Assembly (NCBI RefSeq): GCF_018918005.1
Contig: NZ_JAHLPR010000035.1
Location: 1-64,000 of the forward strand
Reading direction: 5' to 3'
DNA: 64,000 bases
Source of the DNA: Paenibacillus sp. MSJ-34
GTDB taxonomy: Bacteria; Bacillota; Bacilli; Paenibacillales; Paenibacillaceae
A program made the position numbers and the translations under genes. The notes under the pieces were generated by a model. That model had not been told where the DNA came from. It saw nothing but the letters and a program-made list of their open reading frames with translations, and did not search any database. Shown here in pieces: positions 43,371 through 52,722 of the stretch (positions within the stretch are counted from its first letter, which is position 1; each line of letters opens with the position of its first letter).

Positions 43371-45188
43371 TTAGACTCCTCCTTCCGTATGCGAGACGGG
43401 AATGATAAGCACGACGCGGAATCCTTGCGGCTCCGCGCGCTCGACCGTCATCTGCGCGTATTCACGGTAATAGAGATTGAGCCGCGACAATACGTTGACT
43501 AGCCCGATATGTTCGGACGGATCGGATGCTTCCCGTTTGAAGTCCTCCAATCGCCGCCGCATCGCCTTCAATTCCTCTTCGCCGATGCCGAAGCCGTTGT
43601 CGCAAACTTCAATATGCAGCCTGCCGGTCTCGGGTGAAATAAAGCAACGAATTCTTATGCGGTTTTCTTCATTGCCGCCCATAAAACCGTGTTTAAAATA
43701 ATTTTCGGCGAGCGGCTGGATAATCATCTTCGGAATAAGAAGCTGTTCCGTCTCCGGTTCGACCTCGAGCTGTTCGGCGAATTGATCGCGGAACCTTTGC
43801 TTTTGCAATTTCAAGTACGCTTTCACGTAATCGATCTCGCTCTTGAGCGGCACCATCGTCTCGTCGGTATTCATGCTGTACCGCATCATTCTGCCGAGCG
43901 AGGAGATGAGGGAATACACCTCGCGGTTTTGCTGCTGTAAAGCGAGCGCGCCGATCGATTGCAGCGCATTGTTCAAAAAATGCGGGTTAATTTGCGCCTG
44001 CAGCGCCTTTAGTTCATTTGTTTTGTTGGCGACTTCCAATTTATATTCTTTCAGCACCAACTCGTTGATTGTATGCATCATCGATTTGAAGCGCAAGGCG
44101 AGCGTGCCCAGTTCGTCGTTGCGGTTCATCTGAATGTCCACATTCATATTCCCAAGCTTGATTTTATTAATATAGCCGATCAATTGCCCGATCGGAGCCG
44201 TCATTTTAATCGAAATGAAGACCGTCACGATCATGGCGACGATGAGAAAGATCAGGCCGATGACGAGGTTGATGCTGGAGAGCTGCCGCTCCGTTTTATA
44301 CAGTATCGAGTCGGGTATGCGCTTGACGATCGTCCAATCCAAGTAGGGAAGATGGATATTCTCGAAAATATAGATGCCGGCATAAGAGCCGTCCTCCATG
44401 CGGAACGAATTGCTGACGCCCGCTTTCGTTTCCTGCTGCAGCCGCCGAACCCATGGATCGGTCAACTGCCGGCCGAAGATGCCCGCATCGGGGGCGTAAA
44501 TGACGGAACCGGCCGCGTCGATAATGTACAGTTCCTCTTCGCCGCGGGTATACAGTTCCTCGGAGATTCGTTTGATCGTATCGGTGCTAATATCGATCGA
44601 CAGCGTGCCGAGCGCCGTCTTCGGAAACAGATCGTACAAGGCGTGATGAAACGTAATGACTTGCGGCTTGCTCGTTTGCAGATAGCTTTTGCCATACGTA
44701 TGCATCGGATGCGGCGGAATTACTTCGCTTTGCCGCTCGGTCACAAAGGGCTGCCGGTAAGGAGAACCATTGGCATCGGGAATAATCAATCGCTTGTTAT
44801 ATAGATACGAACGGTCCGCCTGAGCCGAATAGAGATAGATTTGCCTTACGTCCGCAAGCGAAAACTCGATCGCATGCAGCGCCATCAAGATTTCGCGTTC
44901 CGTATTATACAATTCCAGTTCGGAGAAAAAATTTTTGGTGCGGTTTTTCAAAATTTCCATTAAAGGCTCGTTGTTGTATATGGATTTGGGCATGAGCTGC
45001 ATCGTTTGCAAATAATTGACCAGATTCGTTTTACCTTGATAGAGCAAGTTGGAGTTGTCTTTCACCGCTTTCTCCGACAGTCGCTCCTGCGTAAACAAGT
45101 GGGTAATGAGGATCGAGGTGGCAAGCGGCACTACGGTGGCGATCAGCATCAAGAGCATCAATTTGTTGCGCAGACTACCCGTAAACAT
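43371..45188 (-). CDS. YesM-type sensor histidine kinase
   Basis: A protein of 605 residues: a first helix (about 10-30), an extracytoplasmic dCache-like sensor (about 32-300), a second helix (about 305-325, LVIGLIFLIVAMIVTVFISI), HAMP (about 326-380), a His_kinase domain with the phospho-acceptor in LQAQINPHFLNNALQSIGAL, and HATPase_c with EVCDNGFGIG. It probably senses a sugar or its binding protein and phosphorylates the response regulator downstream. It is divergent from the ABC importer at 45393. Confidence 0.9.
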   Translation of the reverse strand: MFTGSLRNKLMLLMLIATVVPLATSILITHLFTQERLSEKAVKDNSNLLYQGKTNLVNYLQTMQLMPKSIYNNEPLMEILKNRTKNFFSELELYNTEREILMALHAIEFSLADVRQIYLYSAQADRSYLYNKRLIIPDANGSPYRQPFVTERQSEVIPPHPMHTYGKSYLQTSKPQVITFHHALYDLFPKTALGTLSIDISTDTIKRISEELYTRGEEELYIIDAAGSVIYAPDAGIFGRQLTDPWVRRLQQETKAGVSNSFRMEDGSYAGIYIFENIHLPYLDWTIVKRIPDSILYKTERQLSSINLVIGLIFLIVAMIVTVFISIKMTAPIGQLIGYINKIKLGNMNVDIQMNRNDELGTLALRFKSMMHTINELVLKEYKLEVANKTNELKALQAQINPHFLNNALQSIGALALQQQNREVYSLISSLGRMMRYSMNTDETMVPLKSEIDYVKAYLKLQKQRFRDQFAEQLEVEPETEQLLIPKMIIQPLAENYFKHGFMGGNEENRIRIRCFISPETGRLHIEVCDNGFGIGEEELKAMRRRLEDFKREASDPSEHIGLVNVLSRLNLYYREYAQMTVERAEPQGFRVVLIIPVSHTEGGV

Positions 45189-45265
45189 GGGATCCCCTCC
45201 GTCTAAGTTCGCCTTATTTCTTATTAATGCAACCTCTATTAAACACTACAGGCTCCTCCATGTAT

Positions 45266-45279
45266 AGCAATCGCTTACA
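45266..45279. promoter_or_regulatory. Candidate catabolite-responsive element (cre)
   Basis: AGCAATCGCTTACA differs from the cre consensus TGnAAnCGnTnnCA at the first fixed position. It lies between the divergent kinase and ABC importer genes, with TATAAC right beside it. It would bring carbon catabolite control by CcpA. Confidence 0.45.
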
Positions 45280-45392
45280 TTATAACAAAATAGTGCACCA
45301 TATGCGCAAAGGAGGAGGTGTTTTACCGGCAAGAAACATTTTACAATGAACATACTCGATACCTCCCAATTCTCGATAAGGAGGCGCTTCTA

Positions 45393-46280
45393 ATGAATAG
45401 AGGGAAGCCTGGAATAGGAAATCTTATGCATCAATGGGTGTTTGTCGGTCCGGCGTTGTTGTTTTTTGCGGTCATCGTCATCATCCCCTTCCTGATGAAT
45501 ATTTACTATTCGTTTACGGAGTGGAACGGCATCAGCTCGAATATGAACTTCATCGGATTCGACAATTACAAGCACATCATTATGAACGATACCGATTTCC
45601 GCAACGCCTTCTGGTTTACGATCCGGTTCTCCGTCGCGGAGATCGTGCTGACCAACGTCGTCGGCTTCGCCCTGGCGCTGCTGCTGACGCAAGCGTTGAA
45701 ATCGAAAAATGTGCTGCGCACCGTCTTCTTTATGCCGAATGTCATCGGCGGCTTGCTGCTCGGATTTATTTGGCAATTTATTTTCGTCAAAGGATTCTCG
45801 GCGATCGGCGAAGCGACGGGTTGGGGATTCTTCGAACTGCCTTGGTTGGGCGACGCGCCGACGGCGTTCTGGGGCATTGTCATCGTAGCCGTATGGCAAG
45901 GAGCCGGGTATTTGATGATCATCTATATCGCGGCGCTCGGCAACGTTCCGAAAGATATGCTGGAAGCGGCCACGATCGACGGGGCGAACCGCTGGCAAGT
46001 ATTGCGGCGCATAACGATTCCGCTCATTATGCCGGCGTTTACCATTTGCTTGTTTCTAACGATTTCGTGGGCGTTCAAAATGTTCGACCTGAACCTCTCG
46101 CTCACGAAAGGCGGCCCGTTCAATTCGACCGAGTCGGTGGCGCTTAATATTTACCAGGAAGCGTTCCGCAACGACAAGTACGGTTTGGGCACCGCCAAAT
46201 CCTTAATTTTCTTCGTCGCCGTGGCGCTGATCAGCTTGATCCAAGTCGCGTACACGAAGAAAAAGGAGGTTGAGGTGTAA
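45393..46280 (+). CDS. CUT1 sugar ABC transporter permease (first)
   Basis: A permease of 295 residues with six membrane segments of the MalF/UgpA/LplB type. The cytoplasmic EAA loop reads LEAATIDGANRWQVLRRITI. The ATG at 45393 follows AAGGAGG by 8 nt; the longer frame from 45318 has no such site. It overlaps the next permease by one base (TAATG), so the two are translationally coupled. With 46280 and 47209 it forms an importer; no ATPase gene is present, as is common for CUT1 systems served by a shared MsmX-type ATPase. Confidence 0.9.
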   Translation: MNRGKPGIGNLMHQWVFVGPALLFFAVIVIIPFLMNIYYSFTEWNGISSNMNFIGFDNYKHIIMNDTDFRNAFWFTIRFSVAEIVLTNVVGFALALLLTQALKSKNVLRTVFFMPNVIGGLLLGFIWQFIFVKGFSAIGEATGWGFFELPWLGDAPTAFWGIVIVAVWQGAGYLMIIYIAALGNVPKDMLEAATIDGANRWQVLRRITIPLIMPAFTICLFLTISWAFKMFDLNLSLTKGGPFNSTESVALNIYQEAFRNDKYGLGTAKSLIFFVAVALISLIQVAYTKKKEVEV

Positions 46281-47116
46281 TGCTGGGGGAAGGCAAATAT
46301 ACGGTAAACAAGTTCATTCTAGAAATCGCGGGCGTATTGCTGGCTCTCATTTTTTTGGTTCCGTTCTACTTTCTGATCGTCAACTCGTTTAAGACGTTTG
46401 CGGATTTGCAGGTCAATACGGCCAGTTTGCCGACCAACTTCACATTGGATAACTATACGCGAGTTTGGAGCATTATCGACTTTCCGAAAGTATTTACCAA
46501 CTCCTTGCTTATTACCGTACTTAGCAACATTGGCCTGGCGGTAATTAGCTCGATGGCCGCTTACCGGATATTGCGCTATCCGTCGCGGTTCAACCGTATC
46601 GCATTTCTGCTGTTCGTAGCCGCCATGGTCATCCCGTTTCAATCGATTATGATCCCGCTTGTGCGCGTGGCAAACATCGCCGGACTGATGGATAGCATGT
46701 ACGGACTGATCATTTGTTATTTTGGATTCGGGGTCTCGCTCAATCTGTTCCTATACCACGGATTTATGAAAAGCATTCCGCTGGAAGTCGAGGAGGCGGC
46801 CGTCGTGGACGGATGCAGCAAATACGGCTTGTACTGGAAAATCGTCTTCCCGCTGCTGAAGCCGATTACGATTACGGTCATTATTTTGAACACGCTTTGG
46901 ATTTGGAACGACTATCTGCTCCCGTCGCTGATGATGCATAGTCCGAGCCTGCGGACGATCCCGCTGGCGACATACGCATTCTTCGGCCAATATACGAAGC
47001 AATGGGATTTGGCTATGGCGGCGTTAACGCTCGGTATTTTACCGATCATCGTGTTCTTTCTGTCCTTGCAAAAGCATATTATCGCCGGCATTACGGCCGG
47101 TTCGGTGAAAGGATAA
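46280..47116 (+). CDS. CUT1 sugar ABC transporter permease (second)
   Basis: A permease of 278 residues of the MalG/UgpE/AraQ type with six membrane segments; the EAA loop reads EVEEAAVVDGCSKYGLYWKI. Start overlaps the stop of the first permease. It should pair with that protein in the membrane and receive substrate from the lipoprotein at 47209. Oligosaccharide identity unknown. Confidence 0.9.
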   Translation: MLGEGKYTVNKFILEIAGVLLALIFLVPFYFLIVNSFKTFADLQVNTASLPTNFTLDNYTRVWSIIDFPKVFTNSLLITVLSNIGLAVISSMAAYRILRYPSRFNRIAFLLFVAAMVIPFQSIMIPLVRVANIAGLMDSMYGLIICYFGFGVSLNLFLYHGFMKSIPLEVEEAAVVDGCSKYGLYWKIVFPLLKPITITVIILNTLWIWNDYLLPSLMMHSPSLRTIPLATYAFFGQYTKQWDLAMAALTLGILPIIVFFLSLQKHIIAGITAGSVKG

Positions 47117-47208
47117 GGTTAAGATTAAGATTAAGGTTTGGGTTAATCCTCCAGTCGTTTTGGGGTTAACGATATAATATAGTCAAGAATAAAGGGAGGT
47201 TTTCATCA

Positions 47209-48537
47209 GTGAAAAAGACATCGTTGATGCTGCTCGTTTTGACGATGGTGGTTGCTTTGCTTGCGGCTTGCGGCGGCAAAGGCGCGAGCAACGGAGGCGC
47301 GCCCGAGACCGGCGGCGGTGCCAAGGAACCTGAAACCGTTGGGACGGAAGGCGGCGGCGAGAAAAAAGACGTCAAAATTAGAATGTTCCAATTCAAGGTG
47401 GAAATTGCCGAACAGTTATCCCGCTTAGTGGCCGAATACGAGAAAGAAACCGGCGTCAAAATTGAAGTCGAAACGGTCGGCGGAGGCGCGGATTACGGCG
47501 CGGCGTTGAAAGCGAAGTTTAACTCTGGGGACCGGCCGGATATTTTCAATAACGGAGGATTTTCCGATCTCGATTTGTGGCTCGAGCATTTGGAAGATTT
47601 GTCCGACCAGCCGTGGATCGGCGACTTGGCGCAAGGCTCGGGAGACGGCATGACGAAGGACGGCAAACTGTACGGCATGCCTGTCGGCTTGGAAGGATAC
47701 GGCTATATTTACAATAAAGATTTATTCGCCAAAGCCGGCATTACAGAGCTTCCGAAGACGTTCAGCGAGCTTGAAGCGGTTGCGCAAAAGCTGCAGGACA
47801 ATGGAATTACGCCGTTCGAAAACGGATACGGCGAGTGGTGGGTGCTCGGGAACCATTTCGTGAACGTTCCGTTCTCCAACCAGCCGGACCCGGATAAATT
47901 TATACAAGGCTTGTATGACGGTACGGAAAAAATTCCGGGCAATCCGGTATTCGAAAATTGGGTGAAGCTGTTCGATTTGACGTTGAAATTCGGCAATAAA
48001 AACCCGCTGCAAACGGATTACAACACGCAGGTGACCGATTTCGCCACAGGCAAAACGGCGATGACGCAGCAAGGAAACTGGACGCAAGTGCAAATCTCCA
48101 ACACGAATCCGGATATTAACATCGGTTTCCTGCCGATGCCGATCAATGACGATGCGGCGGCTTCCGATAAGCTTCAAGTCGGCGTGCCGAACAACTGGGT
48201 CATTTACAAAGATTCGCCGGTCAAGGAAGAAGCGAAAGCGTTCCTGAACTGGATGGTCACATCCGAAACCGGCAAAAAGTTCATCACCGACGAATTCAAA
48301 TTTATTCCGGCATTCAAATCGATTCCGGTCGATGCGAACGTAGTAGGGCCGCTCGCCGCGGATATTATGAAATATGTGGCCGAGGATAAAACGTTGACCT
48401 GGAACTGGTTCAAATTCCCGGGCGGCGAAGCGTCGAGCAAAAAATTCGGGGATATTATGCAAGGCTATATCGGCAAACAACTAACGAAAGATCAAATGCT
48501 GGACGAATTCCAGAAAACTTGGGAGAGTTTGAAATAA
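47209..48537 (+). CDS. Extracellular sugar-binding lipoprotein of the ABC importer
   Basis: A protein of 442 residues starting at GTG 47209, with AAGGGAGG upstream. A lipoprotein signal ends in the lipobox LLAAC (Cys21), followed by a Gly-rich linker and a family 1 solute-binding fold (about 60-440; DRPDIFNNGGFSDLDLWLEH, and GKTAMTQQGNWTQVQISNTN late in the chain). It captures the sugar for the two permeases upstream. A TATAAT at 47173-47178 could give it an extra promoter, common for the more abundant binding protein. A hairpin follows the stop. Confidence 0.9.
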   Translation: MKKTSLMLLVLTMVVALLAACGGKGASNGGAPETGGGAKEPETVGTEGGGEKKDVKIRMFQFKVEIAEQLSRLVAEYEKETGVKIEVETVGGGADYGAALKAKFNSGDRPDIFNNGGFSDLDLWLEHLEDLSDQPWIGDLAQGSGDGMTKDGKLYGMPVGLEGYGYIYNKDLFAKAGITELPKTFSELEAVAQKLQDNGITPFENGYGEWWVLGNHFVNVPFSNQPDPDKFIQGLYDGTEKIPGNPVFENWVKLFDLTLKFGNKNPLQTDYNTQVTDFATGKTAMTQQGNWTQVQISNTNPDINIGFLPMPINDDAAASDKLQVGVPNNWVIYKDSPVKEEAKAFLNWMVTSETGKKFITDEFKFIPAFKSIPVDANVVGPLAADIMKYVAEDKTLTWNWFKFPGGEASSKKFGDIMQGYIGKQLTKDQMLDEFQKTWESLK

Positions 48538-48544
48538 CGGGTAT

Positions 48545-48575
48545 GCGGCCCCTTCGGGAAAAACGAGGGGGTCGC
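48545..48575 (+). terminator. Terminator of the sugar ABC operon
   Basis: GCGGCCCCTTCG pairs with CGAGGGGGTCGC across an A-rich loop six bases after the binding-protein stop. The T-rich tail is weak. Confidence 0.55.
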
Positions 48576-48621
48576 TTGGTTTCTTTGAGCGATCTCAATC
48601 GGTCATGAAATAGTGCCTGTG

Positions 48622-48802
48622 TTGGAATTTATCCAATGTTTTCTTCGTTTGGGACGAGGAATTCGCCTTTCATTGGAAATGATCCAACGAAATCTATAGA
48701 ACAAAGGCGAAAATCGGAAAACTGCGCGAATTTCATTGGATATTTTCCAACCAAAGCTTGATTTACGCAACAGATTTCCAATTTCTACTGTACGTTTTCC
48801 AA
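48622..48802. repeat. Dyad array 3: TTGGA-N5-TCCAA sites, fourth half decayed
   Basis: Dyads centred at 48629, 48680 and 48743, each TTGGA-N5-TCCAA. A fourth position at 48795 keeps TCCAA on the right and a decayed CTGTA on the left. Spacing is 51, 63 and 52 bp, the same geometry as arrays 1 and 2. The remainder of the gap 48,538-49,101 holds no gene. Confidence 0.75.
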
Positions 48803-49064
48803 TAAGCGGCTACCGAGGCTTGCAAGATTGGCCCACGGTTTCGAGAAATTCTTCTCATTCTTCCCTTTTGTCGATATCCCCTTTGATCAGAAGACGGATG
48901 CTCCGGACCTTTAAACCTTCATTTTGAACTTGCAGATACAGCGATGGAGCGTGCCGAAGCCGTCGGATTACGCGCGTCCGACTCGTTCTGAATGACCGGG
49001 ATATCGACAGAAGGGGGCATAAGGAGGATTCGAAAGGTCAGTGGGACTGTTGCCCGGACGACGC

Positions 49065-49092
49065 AAAAGAAGAGCCCCGAAAGGCTCTTCTT
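49065..49092 (-). terminator. Terminator of the TetR-flavoprotein gene
   Basis: Read leftwards: AAGAAGAGCC, a short loop, GGCTCTTCTT and TTTGCG. It lies 10 bases past the stop at 49102. Confidence 0.75.
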
Positions 49093-49101
49093 GAATCCAT
49101 T

Positions 49102-51036
49102 TTATCGCGATAGTACAGGTTCTTGATTCATCTGCTCGGCTTCCTTGACGAGCGTCCGGCCGACTTCGCGGGCGGTGAAAAACGCGCGTTCGGCCAGTTC
49201 GCCTTTCCCGTTGCAGCCGTCGCCGCAGAAGTAGAAAGGAACGCTCTCGAGACGAGTAGGCAGCAGCCGGTTTGTCGCGATATTTTTGACGCTGGCAACC
49301 ATCGCCTTTTTCGACATCCGTTTGACGGCGATCGCTTCGCGCCAGCCCGGATAATGCTGGTCGAATAAACTTTCCATCAACTGGACTTTTTCTTCCAAAT
49401 ACGCTTTGCGTTCGTTCTCATCTTCGAAGTTATCGTTCAAATACGCGATGCCTTGCAGCAATTGGCCGTTTTCCGGAACGAGCGTATGGTCGGTAGCCGA
49501 CACGTCGCTGATGAACATTTTGTTGTTCATGTCGCTAATATAATGGAACGGCTTGGCGACGACGCGCGACAGCCCGATATCGTACACCATGACTTCGGTT
49601 GCCGTATTGTTCTCGTATGGCGCGAGGAACGGTTCCCACGGCGTGTTTTTCAACAATTTCGTAACTTGCTGCACCGGCATGGCGAAGATGACGCGATCGA
49701 ATGTAAGCTCCCGGTTTTTCGTCTTCAAAATATATTGCTTGTTCTCGTAGCGAATATTGTCGACGCTTTCCTGCAGGGCGATTTCGAAGCGCCCGGAGCT
49801 TTCGATTTTTTGCTTTAACTGGTTCGTAATGACGGCCCAGCTTCCGAGAATGTAGTTGACGGGACGCTGCGATAGAAACAGGTTATGGTAGTATTCGCTA
49901 ATCACCGGGCCCGGCACTTTGCGGGCGTCTTCCGGCGCAATGAAAAAATTCGAACAAACAAGATGTTCCCACAGTTCCTTCACTTCTTCGCTGGCATTCG
50001 ATTCCGCCAAGTAATCGCCGAGCGTCTCGTAATTTTTCAATTGATGGATATGTCCGATAATCGCCGCAATTTCGCCGACGAAACGCATTTTTTCCATCGG
50101 ATTTAAAATTTCGGTCTTCATGATGTTGACGAAATCGAGCGGCGCCGGCGTAATTTTGTTCATTTTCGCATACATGACTTTCCGTTTGTCGACTTGCTTG
50201 CTGCTGAAGGATAAGCCCAATTCCTTTTCCAGCGCGGAAATCGTATGCCGGTCGATGCCGTAAATGGCATGGGCGCCGTAGTTTAACGTAAATCCGGATT
50301 TTTCGTAAGTAAAGGCGCGCCCGCCTAGATGAGGGCTGCGCTCGAATAATACACCTTCAATAGACTCGCAGTCTGATAAATAAGCGGCAGCCGTTAATCC
50401 AGCCAATCCTCCGCCGATGATTGCAACTTTCATTTTACAATCTCCCTTCGCGTTCTCCTCGATGTAAATTGGCGCTACCGGTTCTTCCGACCTTAGCCCT
50501 GCCCAAACGATCGCCAAGTTGTCGCGGATCAGCGACGTTAAGTCGGCGCCGTTCCGGGTACACCATAACGTTAGCGTTCCCACATAGGCGGCAACGAGCA
50601 AATTGGCTTTGCGCGGATCGGGGAGCCAGTGCAAAATGCTGTTGTACAAGTAGCGGTAAGGATCCCGCTCGCCGGAATCGCTTTCAGGATGCTGCAACGT
50701 CAGCGTCGTCATGCTGCGAATTAACTTCGGATACTGGCCGATGTTATGCGCCAAGTTGAGGAATAGCCGGTTAATATGGCTTTCCAGCGACTGAACTTTG
50801 GACGGCGGTTCATGCAGCCATGCTTCGACTACGGCATTCTGCTTACGGAATACCTCCCGCAATATGTCTTCTTTGCTGTCAAAATAGTGGTAAAATGTAC
50901 CTTTTGATGTGTTCGTGGCAGCGATGATTTCGTCGACGGATACGTTTTCATAACCTTTCTCGATGAACAGGTTCAAAGCGATTTCGGTCACGAATTCCCG
51001 CTTTTTCAGCGTTGCTTTTCGCATCGGCTTGCTCAA
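49102..51036 (-). CDS. TetR regulator fused in frame to an FAD-dependent amine-oxidase-like protein
   Basis: One open frame of 644 residues. Residues 1-200 are a TetR regulator (REFVTEIALNLFIEKGYENV, then TSKGTFYHYFDSKEDILREV). From residue 202 a flavoprotein begins, MKVAIIGGGLAGLTAAAYLS, an FAD Rossmann motif of the amine oxidase/phytoene-desaturase type, ending VPFYFCGDGCNGKGELAERA. The flavoprotein has its own ATG (50433) with GAAGGGAGA 7 nt upstream, so it may also be made separately (443 residues). No stop separates the two halves. The TTG at 51036 follows AAGGAG by 9 nt; GTG 51054 and ATG 51024 are alternatives. Substrate unknown. Confidence 0.8.
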   Translation of the reverse strand: MSKPMRKATLKKREFVTEIALNLFIEKGYENVSVDEIIAATNTSKGTFYHYFDSKEDILREVFRKQNAVVEAWLHEPPSKVQSLESHINRLFLNLAHNIGQYPKLIRSMTTLTLQHPESDSGERDPYRYLYNSILHWLPDPRKANLLVAAYVGTLTLWCTRNGADLTSLIRDNLAIVWAGLRSEEPVAPIYIEENAKGDCKMKVAIIGGGLAGLTAAAYLSDCESIEGVLFERSPHLGGRAFTYEKSGFTLNYGAHAIYGIDRHTISALEKELGLSFSSKQVDKRKVMYAKMNKITPAPLDFVNIMKTEILNPMEKMRFVGEIAAIIGHIHQLKNYETLGDYLAESNASEEVKELWEHLVCSNFFIAPEDARKVPGPVISEYYHNLFLSQRPVNYILGSWAVITNQLKQKIESSGRFEIALQESVDNIRYENKQYILKTKNRELTFDRVIFAMPVQQVTKLLKNTPWEPFLAPYENNTATEVMVYDIGLSRVVAKPFHYISDMNNKMFISDVSATDHTLVPENGQLLQGIAYLNDNFEDENERKAYLEEKVQLMESLFDQHYPGWREAIAVKRMSKKAMVASVKNIATNRLLPTRLESVPFYFCGDGCNGKGELAERAFFTAREVGRTLVKEAEQMNQEPVLSR

Positions 51037-51068
51037 GCGTTCACGCTCCTTCACACCAGTATACTCAC

Positions 51069-51097
51069 ATTATAGGCGACTTTGTAATGGCAGTCTA
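51069..51097 (-). promoter_or_regulatory. Promoter of the TetR-flavoprotein gene
   Basis: Read leftwards: TAGACT (51097-51092), 17 bp, TATAAT (51074-51069), about 33 bp before the start. A consensus -10 and fair -35. Confidence 0.55.
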
Positions 51098-51117
51098 TAG
51101 GAAATTAGACTATTAGT

Positions 51118-51483
51118 TTATTTTTCCTCGGATGACTTGGAGAGCGCCGGCCGATCTGCCCCGTATAGCGCATTCATATGCTCCGCATGAGCCGCTCCCC
51201 AATCGTTCAATGCCTGCAACACCGTGCTTAAACCTTTGCCGTAATCCGAAATCGAATATTCTACTTTCGGAGGGATTTGTTTATAAACCTCGCGATGTAC
51301 GATATCGTGATGCTCAAGTTCTCTTAATTGTTGGGTGAGCATCCTTTTGTTTATATTCGGTATTGCCTTTTGAAGCTCGTTGAATCTCATTGTACCGTTT
51401 GAAATAAGCTGAAGCAGAATGACAGGCTTCCATTTTCCAATTAGAATATCCAGTGCCGATTCAAATTTACAATATTCTTTCAT
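51118..51483 (-). CDS. HxlR family transcriptional regulator
   Basis: A protein of 121 residues with the HxlR winged helix: YCKFESALDILIGKWKPVIL at the start with the conserved Cys, then RFNELQKAIPNINKRMLTQQ and YSISDYGKGLSTVLQALNDW. The ATG at 51483 follows GGAGG by 5 nt. It is divergent from a small DoxX-like gene, the usual target of HxlR regulators that sense redox or electrophile stress through the Cys. Target inferred from position. Confidence 0.88.
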   Translation of the reverse strand: MKEYCKFESALDILIGKWKPVILLQLISNGTMRFNELQKAIPNINKRMLTQQLRELEHHDIVHREVYKQIPPKVEYSISDYGKGLSTVLQALNDWGAAHAEHMNALYGADRPALSKSSEEK

Positions 51484-51628
51484 TGAGACCTCCTGCATCC
51501 CATTGCTCTGTTAGGTAACTTTTTGTTTACCAGGTTTAAATAAAGTGCCTACTTCCTTAAATCAAATGCTACAGACTATTATACCTTTAGGGAATGTCGA
51601 AAAAACAGTCAGGAGGTTGGCACCGTTC

Positions 51629-51982
51629 ATGAATATCGCAATTTGGATCGTTCAAGGGCTTGTAGCACTAGGTTTTCTCTACTCAGGTTGGATGAAGGCG
51701 TTTCGGCATGAAAAAGCCAAGGAGTCTTGGGGATGGGTAAAAGATGTTTCAAAAGCGTTCGTCGTCTTTATCGGGTTAGCGGAATTGTTGGGGGCACTCG
51801 GAATCATTCTGCCCCAAGCGGTGAATATCGCGCCTGTGTTGACGCCAATTGCCGCAACCGGACTTGCCGCAGTCGTTCTATTCGGCGCCTTGTTCCATGT
51901 TAGACGTAAGGAATACCGGGAGATCGGCGTGAATCTTGTCTTCTTCGCGTTAACAGTATTCGTTGCGATCGGTCGTTTTTAA
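51629..51982 (+). CDS. DoxX-like small membrane protein
   Basis: A protein of 117 residues with four hydrophobic segments (IAIWIVQGLVALGFLYSGWM first, FVVFIGLAELLGALGIILPQ second). This is the DoxX-like family frequently paired with HxlR regulators. The ATG at 51629 follows AGGAGG by 12 nt; the frame is open further upstream to 51545 without a better site. Role unknown, probably stress-related membrane redox. Confidence 0.82.
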   Translation: MNIAIWIVQGLVALGFLYSGWMKAFRHEKAKESWGWVKDVSKAFVVFIGLAELLGALGIILPQAVNIAPVLTPIAATGLAAVVLFGALFHVRRKEYREIGVNLVFFALTVFVAIGRF

Positions 51983-52019
51983 GCCGGCATTATATCTACG
52001 TTATGTTAGGATTATCTAG

Positions 52020-52231
52020 CCGCTTTACCGGCAAGAGGAGCATTTCGCCCACATGGGACTGGCGATCTCGCGTCAAACATTGGCGAACTGGATGATGTAC
52101 GAAACGAACACGTTTGCTGTCGCCGATAACCGATCGCACGCGCTGAATAGCTGTTGAATCATGACTTCCTGTATGCTGGCGAGACGATGCTGCAGGTGCT
52201 GCGCGAGCCGGGGAAGTCTTCCGAAACATAG
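52020..52231 (+). pseudogene. IS66 family transposase remnant
   Basis: Two short pieces in the plus strand match the IS66 transposase core: PLYRQEEHFAHMGLAISRQT then LANWMMYE (from 52020), and after a frame change and stops AGETMLQVLREPGK (52175-52231). The intervening catalytic region is lost. No intact IS ends were found. It marks an old insertion in the intergenic region. Confidence 0.7.
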
Positions 52232-52718
52232 TTGGCGACCTGCTCGAGCAGGTGACGCAACTTGAGGATCTGAAATATCTGGGGGCGCTGGAGGTTCTTG
52301 TCATAGTCGCCTTCCATTCCACAGACCTGCCGCGTGTTCAAATCATAGTCGAAGTTTATTTTAGCTCTCATCTTGAATTCAAGATGGGGGCACTTTGACG
52401 CTTGCGCGATAATAAGTGGATAAGGAGTAGAAAAGAAGTGATATAAGAAAGGGAATGGAGCGGAAGTGGAACGGAAAAGGGGCCGAAACAGAACCGAAGA
52501 TGAAGCGAAGTTGAAGTTAGTGTAAAAAAATGGGTGATGAAAGTAGCGGAAGTGGAGAGGGGAAATGGCGATTAGGGTGTGAAGATGAAGCAATGAAGCC
52601 AAAGTGGAGCGAGAATGGAAGCGAGGAGGAGAAGGAATGATATAGAAATATAGGTGCTTGCCGAAACAAACGACTTGCATGCCGAATCGAACAGGGCCGA
52701 ATTATGCGATTGCGGTGG
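52232..52718. other. Intergenic stretch without a supported gene
   Basis: A purine-rich, low-complexity region. A minus-strand open reading (52159-52680) contains MRAKINFDYDLNTRQVCGME and a LRHLLEQVANYV stretch that could be a decayed gene end, but it runs across the IS66 remnant and has no recognisable family. Nothing else is supported. Confidence 0.4.
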
Positions 52719-52722
52719 CTTA

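Noticed and set aside
52159-52680. 173-residue minus-strand frame
   Set aside because: It crosses the IS66 remnant and low-complexity DNA; only a short stretch looks protein-like and no family is recognised.
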